A DNA stretch of 64,000 bases, taken from positions 2,728,001 through 2,792,000 of the forward strand of contig BCIO01000001.1 in the NCBI GenBank assembly GCA_001599975.1, written 5' to 3'. The stretch is from Cystobasidiopsis lactophilus. Its lineage: Eukaryota > Basidiomycota > Agaricostilbomycetes > Agaricostilbales > Chionosphaeraceae. A program made the position numbers and the translations under genes. This document shows positions 54,686-64,000 of this stretch, piece by piece. A model generated the notes under the pieces. It made no database searches. It saw only the letters and a program-made list of their open reading frames with translations, and was not told where the DNA came from. The number at the start of each line of letters is the position of its first letter. Position 1 is the first letter of the stretch.

Positions 54686-57181
54686 TCAAGCCCCTCGAGC
54701 GGCTCCGCCCAACGAGATGGTTACACCCTTCTTCTGCTTCCTTCTTGGGGTCGGCACACCACTGTTGGCCGAAGAAGGCGACTTCAGCTGTTGCTCCAGG
54801 CGTTCTTTCATCGCTCGGTGCTCGGCGTCGGCCCACGCCGCCTCCAGCCTCCAGCTTTGGTCGTCGTCGTCCGAGTTCCCACCGCCCCGCTCTGCTCGGG
54901 CCACCGGCTGCGACGAGGGCGTGACTTTTCGGGTGCCCCAAATGGTGCGCTCAGAGGCGGGCAGGTCAGCCGGCAGGAAAGAGGGTGAAGGGGGCGAGCC
55001 GGCCGAATCGTTATCAACGTCGTGTAGAGCTCGTCGGTCCAAAGGTAGCGCCAGCTCGGACCTGGTGGGCGGGGAGGACGGGACCATCAGAGTGCGATCA
55101 AAAGCGGCGCGCTCCTTCTCCTCGCTTCGGACCTTCGCTCGGTCCTCCTTGCGGGCCTTGTCGCGCCGACGGTTTCGCCGTTGCTTTAGCGCCGCCATAT
55201 ACGGCTCCAAGCCTTTGGTGCCAACGATGGACTCTAGGTCCACTTCCAGGAAGGTGACGTCGGCCGACGCGGGCAAGTGGGACAGGTACTTGCACCTCCT
55301 CTTGAGATCCTCGTTCATCGACCCCTCGTCGCGGCCCTCCACCTTGACGCGGATGGTGTCCGGAAAGGCAGCGTAAGAAGCAAAGTGCTGCTTGAGAATC
55401 CGGATGTCGAGCGGGTGCAAAAAGAGATGGGAGCCGGTGGCGCTTTGATAAAAGAAGAAAGACGTTGAATCTGGCGGCGCAGGGTTGATGTTCTTGCGCG
55501 ACTTGTTGAGCGAGTGAACAGGTGGTAGTGGTCGGTCTTTGGCAAAGGCCAGCCGATCGCCCTCGTCGGCCGAGGCGCAGGACGAGGTGGAAGGCTCCGG
55601 CAGGTTTCCCTGAGCGTCCAAGGCCTGCGACGACCGGGCTTTGCGGTCCTCGTCTACAACCTCGTGGATGGCTCTGAGGCTCCTCTTCTTTGCAGTCAGC
55701 ACTGCAGTGGTCTTGAGGGCCTCCGCCTTGTCCATCTGCTCGCGGATCTTGACCTTCGCCGCCAAGACGAAGGACTGGTCCAGGTCGCTTGGGTCTTCTT
55801 TGGGAAACAAGGCGTCAAGCTGCTGCCTATCTTGGGCGAGCGCTGCCAGCATGTATTCCGGCGTCGCCAGCATGAAGCGGGCAAAGTGATATGCGTCTGG
55901 CGAAAAGTGCCAGGGCGTCGACAAGTGCGGCACGGCGTCCGAAGGCCACGTAGGGGAGCGTGGCAAGGCCAGCGTCGTAATTTGAGGGCGCTCGACCAGG
56001 CGCAGAGTGATGGAGTCGCCTTGATCGGATGCCGGGCTGGCGGGATCGAGCGGATCGGGCGGCGCCGAAACGAAAGCGACGGACTTGCAATCCTTGTGCG
56101 TGATAGAGGCCGCACAAACCGGACACTTGCACCATTTGCCGGTCTCGGAGAGCGAAAAGAGGTGGAGCAGGCAGGGATAGCCTATGCGCGCAGCGGTTTC
56201 CGTCAGCCACCGTCTCATGCGAGCACATGCAAAAGGGGAGTCAAAACGCACAAAAGGTGTGGCCGCACTTGGTCATTCGGGGCGCCGACGGCTCTGAGAG
56301 ACAGATGGGGCAAAAGTTCTCTTGCAGCTCGGCCTCTGAGAGGGTGGCTGCTGACGCATTCGGGCGGGATTCGACCAAGACCTGGAGGACCGAGGGCCAA
56401 TTGAAGTGAATGTCCGAGTCGGCAAACACTGCGGGCAAGGCCATAAGCGCTCGATGTGGGAGCAGGCGGCCCATTGGAGCTAGCTCACTGGCGGTGTAAT
56501 CGCCGGAGGGCGTCAGAACGTAGCGATATCGGGCGTGCATGAAGCGATCTCTGCGATTAGGAGCTGGTTCTCGGTTGGCCTTGGAGATGTGCCGGCGTGC
56601 CTGGACGGGCTGGCGAGGAGGCAGGGAGAAGGCCAGCAGCTGTTTGCGTTGCGATTAGCTCTCCACACACGCCCGAATCGATAGCAGGCGGGAACATGCA
56701 TGGTCCACGTTCTCTGTGCGCTTGCGCTTGGCCAGCTTTCCTTTTGAAGGCTCGTCAATGCCCATGTTGAGGCTTGGCTTGAGGTTGGGCATCTTGCTGG
56801 GAGCAGGAAGCGCTTCAGAGAAACAAGCGAGAAGGGCGTCAAGTGGGGGCCTTCTACTACGGCGTCTGGCGAGAAGAGTCGGATACGAATAATAAGCAAA
56901 GGGGGAGGAGCCAGGCGATGGCCGCTACCGAGGAAGGAGGAGGAAACTGGCAGCATTGACTCAAGGGCAAGCACGTTGGCTCGCGGTAATAAACAAACAA
57001 ACAGCAGTCTGGCATTGCATCTGAAGGGTCCATGAGCTGCTGCTCGGTAGCTACTTGGGTTCTTCTTATGCCAACCGAAGCGAGGGGCCTCAAAGGAAAG
57101 GAGAAGCTGGGAGTTGGTGGCAAATGCCCCTTCGCTGCCCATCGACTTTGTGGAGCCTGGAGCAGCCTGGGCGTTCACCAT
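54686..57181 (-). CDS. RING finger protein of the RNF10 / yeast Mag2 family
   Basis: Start ATG at 57181 (MVNAQAAPGSTKSMGSEGAF) leads to SFEAPRFGWHKKNPSSYRAA. After introns, PRQPVQARRHISKANREPAP and RDRFMHARYRYVLTPSGDYT form the Arg-rich linker and the conserved RYRYVLxPxGDY segment. NWPSVLQVLVESRPNASA precedes the RING: NFCPICLSEPSAPRMTKCGH, TFC, then after an intron YPCLLHLFSLSETGKWCKCP and VCAASITHKDCKSV. The rest contains FARFMLATPEYMLAALAQD, FFFYQSATGSHLFLHPLDIR and RCKYLSHLPASADVTFLEVD, which are family blocks, and a charged tail. The predicted role is an E3 ubiquitin ligase; human RNF10 and yeast Mag2 act on stalled small ribosomal subunits. N-terminal exon borders between 56640 and 56950 are approximate. 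Confidence 0.85.
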
Positions 57182-57315
57182 GATAGCTTATGACTAGAAG
57201 ATATTACAGAATTCGCTTTGAGGCAGGTCATCCCACAGGCCGGTATTGTATACCGGCCGTTCGGTGAAAGGGGAACCGCCCCTTCTTGTCGCCCCGCCAG
57301 CCCAATGCACTGAGA
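57182..57315. promoter_or_regulatory. 134-base divergent promoter of the RNF10-type gene and TAF2
   Basis: The two start codons (57181 minus, 57316 plus) are 134 bases apart; a perfect inverted repeat GGCCGGTATTG/TATACCGGCC lies at about 57238-57261. Confidence 0.5.
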
Positions 57316-60300
57316 ATGCCGCTCTCCGCAAGAGGGTTTCTCATCAATCATCGTTCGTGCATGCCTCCACGAGGCCGCTGTGCAAAATCGCTGATGTTGC
57401 GCTGTCTGCCCGGCCACAGAGAAGCTCACACTTGCCGTTGACCTCCATGGCTCTCTCAAGGTCGGTGGACCTGCCCTCGAGGCATGCCTGGCGGCTACAC
57501 AGTGCTGACAATTGACACACAGGGCTCGGCTGAGCTCACCTTGGTCCCCGTCACGGCCCAACTCAGAACCGTCTTCCTGAATCTTAGGCAATGTGGTGCG
57601 TTCGCCGTTGTCTTTCGGCTTGCGTCCTTCTCAAGTCCGCGAGCGTACGCAGTGGTCACCAAGGTCTCGATTGTGGGCAGTGATGCCGAGCTCGCCTTCG
57701 CCCACAAGGACCCTCTGGCTGAACAAGCTGGTAATCCCACCTTCAAGCCCACGGATCCGACCGACCTGCAATCTGCCTACCCCGAGCTCAAGCGCAAGCT
57801 ATACACGGCTGTGAATGAGGGCAACGAGGGCGAGCTGGCCATCTTGCTGCCGCCAGAGGTCATCAAGGAAACGGGCGACGGCTCGGAGGGCTACAGCTTT
57901 GACCCGGTTAACATTGCCATCGAGTACGAGCTGCAGCACCCACGGGACGGGTTGCGGTTCGCAGGTCTGGATCCCGATGTGCGTTTCTTTTGCCTTGGAT
58001 CGCCCACCTGCTTGTGCGCGAATTAACGCTACCCAATGCGGTGCAGGAGCTGCCACACGTCTACACCCACTCGGGCTCGGCCGACGCCGCCCGATGCTGG
58101 ATGCCCTGCGTTGACACTCTATGGGACCGCTGCACCTGGGAAATGCTGCTCATTGTCCCCCGCGCCGTCAAAATCGTCGCCGAAGCTGAGGCCGGCCCAT
58201 CCACGTCGGAAGCGCCCGCCACGGTCTTAGAAGAGTTGCCAATCATCGCCGTCGCATCGGCTGAGCTCGCCGAGCAGATTGCGCACCCCCAAGACCATCG
58301 GCTAGTTGTCTGGCGCTACGAGCAGTCTGTGCCAACGTCGCCCCAGCACATGGGCTTCGCCATCGGCCCTTTCCACATCTTGGATCTTTGCCCGCCCGGC
58401 ATGGAGGACGCACCGGTGACGGAAGACGGCAAGGCCAAGCTGCATGCCTTCTGCTTGCCCGGCTACGAGGCAGAGCTCGAGAACTCGGTCTCCTTCATGC
58501 GCCAGTCGCTCGACTTCCTCACCACCGAGTACGGCTCTTACCCGTTCGGTAGCTTTAAGATGGTTTTCATTGACGACCCGGACTTTGCGGTTGGCACGCC
58601 GGCCGTGCACAACACCGCGACCCTCGCCACCTTCACTTCGGACCTTTTACACCCCACCTCAATCATCGAGGCGGGCTTCGAAGCTCGCCAGATTCTGTGT
58701 TACGCTCTCGCTAGCCAATGGTCTGGCATCTCCATCATCCAAAAGACCTTTGCGGACACCTGGCTGGTCAACGGCATCGCGCTCCGCCTCGCCTCCCTGG
58801 TCCTGCGCAACCTCTTAGGCATCAACGACTACCGCTACCGCATTAAAAAAGATGTCAGACGCTGCTGCGAGGCCGATGTGTTGCAGCCGCCGTTGTGCGA
58901 GCCGGGCGTTGCGCATCCGCCGCACCCCGACGTGCTTGCGTTTATGAACCTCAAGGCGCCGCTCGTCCTGCACATCCTCGACCAGCGCTTGGTGAAGACC
59001 GGCTCATCCCACGGGCTTTACCGTGTGCTGCCCAAGATCTTCCTGTCGGCCATCTCCGGAGAGCTCAAGGACGGCCTGCTCTCGACGCACACGTTCTTGC
59101 GCAACTGCAAGAAGTTTGCCAGCGTCGACTTGCGTCTGTTCGCGGAGCAGTGGATCTATGGGTCCGGCTGCCCCTCGTTCAAGGTGTCCGCCAATTTTTC
59201 CCGCAAGAAGATGGCGGTCGAATTGCAGGTGGAGCAAACGGTGCCGGCCTGGATCAACTCGGTCGCCGCACCCTGGCAAGAGGTCGCCCAGGTCAACCCT
59301 GTCCAGATTTTTGAAGGCCAGATGACGATCCGGGTGCACGAGGCCGATGGCACGCCGTACGAGCACGTCCTCGACATCCGGGAAGGCTCCAAGCGCCACG
59401 ACGTGCCCTTCAACACCAAGTACAAGCGCATAAGAAGACAGACCAAGCGCTACCAAGCCCGCGCCGAGGCCCTCAAGTCGGGCGCCATGCAGGTGCAAGC
59501 GCAGCAAGAGGCCGAGGAGGAGCTCCACCTCATTGACATGGCGTACGGCCTCGATCTGTGGGAGGACGATGCCTCTAGGCTGGAGTGGCGCCTGGCAGAG
59601 TGCGATTGGGGGGACGAGGACGAGCAGCGGATGGCGCAAGCGACGTACGAGTGGATCCGGCTGGACGCCGACTTTGACTGGATCGCCACCTTTGATTTCA
59701 GCCAGCCCGACTTCATGTGGTGCTCGCAGCTTGCTCGCGACCGCGACGTTATTGCACAGGTCGAGGCGATTGAAGCGCTGCAAAAGATCAAGAACAAGCC
59801 GGTGTCGTCCACCCTCGCAAAAACAGTCCTAACGAGCAATTACTACTATGGCATCCGGGTGGACGCCGCGATGGCTTTGGTCCATGTTAGTGGCTATGTA
59901 CTTTTGTCCAGCTGAACTAACGGTAACGAACGCCCAGACTTGCACCGCTTCGCTGGATTGGATTGGCTTGTTCTTCCTCTTCAAGATCTACCAAACCCGG
60001 TTCTGCTATCCTCCGCCGGCCAACGTTTACGACCCCTTTGCCATCCAGCCTAACAGCAAGCCCAACAACTTTTCCGACTTCCCGGAGTATTTTGTTCGGC
60101 TGGGGCTCATCACCGCACTATCGCGCGTGCGGACCTCCGAGGGCCACGCCATGCCGCACGTTGTGCGCTTCTTGGTTCGCCTGCTCACACTCAACGACAA
60201 CTCTGCGAATCCCGTGAGTAGCGGTGAATTCGTTGTGTGGAAGCCACTCGTGATTGTTTGTGCGCGCCCAGTTCTCTGACAGCGCCTACTTGGCGACCAT

Positions 60301-63300
60301 CTTCCAAAGCTTGGCCGACATTTTTATTTCTTCCAAGCCTATCGTCGACGAGGGCCCGTCCGAATTTGGCAACGCGCAGAACGAGCAGCAGGCCTTGATC
60401 GAAGGCTTCATCACCAACGCGTTCGACGAAGTGTCCCGATACACCGGACTCGACCGCCTGGTGCCGTCATATCGGAATGCAGTCACCTTGGCCGGCTTGG
60501 AGGTGAGCTGTCCATGCTTCCATCTCAAATCGAGGGCGACAGCTCATTCCTTCTGCGCAGTGGAAGTTCAAGATGATGTTTTCCGGTTTAGTGCCGGTCG
60601 ACTACAAACTATTCTTTGCCTACAGTCGGTGCGTGTCGGGGCCTTGCTCCTCGCGCGCCTCCCTTGACTCTGCGTTCTGCGCAGGGAAGGCAACTATCCG
60701 CCTGTTCGAGTGCTGGCCCTGGAAGCACTGCTCCTTCTCAAAGGACTTAAAGACCCGTTGCTTGTCCAGTACCTCCTCTCGGTACTCGCCAGCGACCGGG
60801 CGCCTCTGGTCAAACAGCGACTGGCCGAAGGCGCTGTGGCAGCATTGCCCATCCTGGCAGCCACGCTCGAAGGCCATGCCTTGGCTCTGCAGCCTGAACC
60901 TGGCTTGGTCTTCATCGAAGAGGACGCCTCGCTCATCAAGCCTGTCACGGTGCCAGCGCCCCGTCGCTCCGCTGGACAGGCCTTCAGCGTCCAGGATGCC
61001 GTACTGGATTTGCGCGCAGAGTTTGGCGAGGCAATCGCCGCGCTGCGGCAGAGTTTGTTGCAGCTACTTAGGTCAGTTTCTAACCTACGATCCTGCTTGT
61101 TAGTGGCACCTGCTCACACAGGGGCGGCCGGTCCGACTATAGTGACCCTGCTGTCGATCTGGCCTGTCGCACGTGCTTGCTCAAGGTCTGCGAAACGCTG
61201 TACGAGGCTCACAGCGAGCCGCTGCCCAAGATCAAGTTCCGAGTGCCGTTGGCGACCTCCACCTCGGCTGCCAGCAAGCCGCCTCCTGCCAATGCCCCTT
61301 TGCCACGGATCAAGCTTTTCGCAGGAGCGTCCAAGCCACCGAATCTTGCCCCTGCGCCCGTTGGTCAAGAAAACATCCCAGCCGTCAACTTTGCCTTCGG
61401 CGGTCCCAATCTGCCTAACAGGGACGTCTCGCCAGAGGTGCCGCTGCACCTGACCTTTCACCGTCCGCAAGGGCTGGGCAAAAAGGAGAAGAAGCCAAAG
61501 AAGGCGAAGGCGCTCAAGAGCCAGGCGAATGGCATGTCCCTTGACGACGTCAAGGCCTGTCGCAACAGCTTGAACAAGATCATGAACGACAGGACGTCAG
61601 AGATGTTCCGCTATCCGGTCGGCGCGTTACCGCCATCCCCCTGCTTCTTGCAGTCAACACTGACGCTGGGAAGCTGCACAGATCCGAACCGAGACCACGC
61701 GCCGAACTATCTCGACATCGTCAAGCGCCCCATGGACCTCATGACAGTGAACGCTTCGCTGGATAATGGCAAGTATTCGTCGCGCGAAGAGTTTCGGGCC
61801 GACATCAAGCAGATTGTCATCAATGCGCACCTCTACAATGGTCACAGATCTATCATCGGCGACGAGGCTTCCAAGTTCGAGGCCAAGTTTGACAAGACAT
61901 GGGCCAAGATCGAGCAGACGTTGCGCTCCTCGCAGGAGAAGCGCAACCGCAAGGCGGCGACGCAAGCCCTCGCTCCCGAATCTGCTCCGCCGCCAGCCGA
62001 AGCTTTTGCCCCCATGCCCAAAGCACCGCTGAACTTCAAATTGAAGCTTTCGACGTCAAAGGCTGGCCCAGCTACCGACGCGCCGCTGTCCTCTACCTCG
62101 ACGTCCCCTGCCCTACCCAACTCGATCCGGCCGACCATCAAGTTGTCGTTGGGCGGCAGCAAGAAGAGCGAGAAGAGAGTGAAGATTCAGGACGATCCGG
62201 TGGCGTCGCCCTCGCCCCTTTCGGGTCCTGCCCTCACTGCGCCGGTTGAGGCTTCTTCGCGCTTGGCTTCGCCTCTTCCTGCTGCAGCGTCGCCGCCAGG
62301 CCAGCCTTTGCACCTCGCCGTGTCGCCGGTGCCGCCGCCACCGCCTGCTATACGCTCCCCCATGCTGATTTCGCCTCCGGCCGCGCCTCCCCATATGCAC
62401 CCGCATCAAAATGGCGCCACAACTCCGCCGCCATCTCAGGTACCCTCATCGTCACCGGAGATCAAGTTGAACGGCCTGTCAGCCCCCAAGGGCTCCTCCT
62501 TCAAACTGGTCGCCAAGCCGCTCATGCAAGCGCCACTTCCCGGTGTCGCCGAATTGCCAGCGTCCCCGGCCACCGCTGCTGTGCCTACCGCATCGTCGCC
62601 TGCTCCGGAGGTCAACTCGACGCGGCCTGTCCTCGCTGCCAGCTCGACCAAGGCGCCAGAGCCCACCAAAGTGAAGCTGCTCTTCAAACGCCCGAAAGAG
62701 CAACCACGGTCACCCGAGCCGCTTCCCTCGGCCACCCGCGTTATGGTGGAAGGCAGCCCGCTGCCAGAGCTTACGCCTTCGCCCCGCGCCGAGTCGGTGG
62801 AGTCTTTTGGCACCTCCGCTGCTCAAGGGCCGCCTCCATTGGTTTCCCGCACGCCTCTGGACAGCGAGAAGGCCATTGCCATTCTTGCCAAGATCTACGA
62901 CCGCGAGGAAGCGGCCTGGTTCCGCCAGCCTGTCGATGTGGTCGCTGCCAACTGCCCCACGTGTGTTGCTTCTCCTTGCGCTCTTGCGTGGCTCTGAGCT
63001 CACCTGCGGGCAATAGATACTATGACGAGATCAAACACCCCATGGACTTGTCGACCATGTGGAACAAGCTTGAAGCCCACCGTTACCCCGACTTCGAAAG
63101 CCTCAACGCCGATTTCGAGCTCATCGTGGCCAACTGCCACCAGTTCAACGCGGCAGGCTCTATGCCCTGCCTGTATGTGGACAAGCTCCATTTCTATTGG
63201 AACTCTGAGTGGGCCGCCGCCAATTCGGCCCGTGACGGCTTGGCCGCCAGCGAGAAGAAGGGCCTTCAGTCACTGTTGCGGCAGGTGACGCTGGATGATC

Positions 63301-63766
63301 GGTGCGTTTTCGTCTGCCTCTTGTGCCAGTCGAAGGCTGAAAGCCGATCGGGGAACCAGCGACCACACCGGCGGCATCTTTCAAGCGCCCGTCGACCCCA
63401 TCGAGCTCAACATCCCGCACTACTTCGATGTCATCCCGAGAGAGACGGCGCGCGACCTCAGGACAATCAAGGGCAAGCTGGATGGCGACGCCTATAAGTC
63501 GGCGGCCGAGTTCAACAGCGACGTCCACCTCATGCTGGACAACGCCCTGCGCTTCAATCCCGCCGGCGATTGGATCCACGAGACTACGCTTTCCTGTGAG
63601 CATGTTTCCTTGAGCTTTGAGGAGATGCAGCGCTGATGGGCGCCCCAACTTTGCAGTCCGCGCTCTGTACGAGAAGGCCTGGAAAGCTCACGTCGGGAAG
63701 GGGCTCAAGCGGAGTCGGGGTCAAGGCTCGCACTCGCAAGGGGGCAGCAAGAAGGCTCGACACTAA
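57316..63766 (+). CDS. TAF2: TFIID subunit TAF2 with three C-terminal bromodomains
   Basis: Exon 1 (from ATG 57316) gives MPLSAR; an intron with acceptor CGGCCACAG joins (G)EKLTLAVDLHGSLKG and SAELTLVPVTAQLRTVFLNL. The M1-aminopeptidase-like TAF2 body follows: HMGFAIGPFHILDLCPPGME, SFMRQSLDFLTTEYGSYPFG, SLASQWSG-type ALASQWSGISIIQKTFADTW (the HExxH zinc motif is absent, as in other TAF2), LKAPLVLHILDQRLVKTGSS and LRLFAEQWIYGSGCPSFKVS. From 61540 a Lys-rich linker leads to bromodomain 1 (YLDIVKRPMDLMTVNASLDN, NAHLYNG), a Pro/Ser-rich linker, bromodomain 2 (YYDEIKHPMDLSTMWNKLEA, NCHQFNA) and bromodomain 3 (HYFDVIPRETARDLRTIKGK, NALRFNPAGD). All three keep the acetyl-lysine-binding Asn. It ends QGGSKKARH at TAA. 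TAF2 helps TFIID bind the initiator; the bromodomains could read acetylated histones. About 1,800 residues. Confidence 0.9.
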
Positions 63767-64000
63767 CTGTGGTCATTTGAGAGCAACGTGTATATGAACG
63801 CGAGTGAAATCCAGATGGACGTGGCAAGCCAAATTTCCTCCGAATTTGCCACCGTCCCTGCCCGGCTTTGCCGCTTTGGTTATCTGCTGTTTTGAGTGGA
63901 TACACTAGAGCGTGAAAGATGGCCAGGGCAAAGGTCGCAACAGCGAGAGCGAGGTTAATTTTACAAGGGAACCGACCGCTTGCGTTAGATGGCCGCGAAC
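63767..64000. other. 3' flank of TAF2
   Basis: Only 234 bases remain; no gene start is recognisable. Confidence 0.5.

Noticed and set aside
54642-55376. 244-codon open frame on the plus strand downstream of HPPK
   Set aside because: Considered as a continuation of Fol1, but it has no dihydropteroate synthase motif and is antisense to the RNF10-type gene.
1-64000. Transposons, virus-like elements, CRISPR arrays, rRNA or centromere/telomere repeats
   Set aside because: No reverse transcriptase, integrase, transposase, long terminal repeats or repeat arrays were seen in either strand.

Overview
The window is eukaryotic nuclear DNA from a fungus, most likely a basidiomycete (a GC-rich, yeast-like lineage such as Pucciniomycotina or Ustilaginomycotina would fit; the exact taxon cannot be read from the sequence). 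The reasons: almost every gene is cut by many short introns (about 40-90 bases), coding density is high, genes lie on both strands with 70-1200 bases between them, and the gene content includes DASH/Dam1 complex, Tom13, Opi1-type repressor and DUF2985 genes typical of fungi. I see no transposon, virus-like element, tRNA, rRNA, CRISPR array or operon.

Layout: 1-4824 holds the end of an OPI1-type repressor gene and a Dicer without a helicase domain. 5173-8537 is a tandem pair of single-pass membrane protein genes on the minus strand. 9112-17911 carries an unknown acidic protein (with eight N bases), TOM13/MIM1, the ribosome-biogenesis helicase DHR1/DHX37 and RHO1. 18682-31658 alternates small metabolic enzymes (epoxide hydrolase, SDR, proline iminopeptidase, lipase-like hydrolase) with PRP18, COX12, a GT23-like glycosyltransferase and short membrane or secreted proteins. 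31729-47456 carries a USP12/46-type deubiquitinase, a mitochondrial carrier, the symportin SYO1, a BED zinc finger joined to 5-hydroxyisourate hydrolase, UBC12 and SMC6. 47856-63766 carries a DUF2985 membrane protein, MsrA, ASK1, a stand-alone HPPK, an RNF10/MAG2 RING protein and TAF2 with three C-terminal bromodomains. Most are ordinary housekeeping genes and do not form a pathway cluster.

The most striking property is the gene structure. Several conserved proteins make sense only if exons of 8-24 bases are spliced in. COX12 (about 86 residues) needs ten coding exons, with internal ones of 12, 15, 9 and 16 bases and one GC-AG intron. The start codon of UBC12 appears split by an intron. The catalytic Cys of MsrA, a BED zinc-finger segment and a Dicer catalytic motif each sit on a tiny exon. 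Donors reading GTGCGT are very common. Coordinates of spliced genes below are spans from start to stop codon including introns; splice junctions were inferred by eye from frame, splice signals and family conservation.
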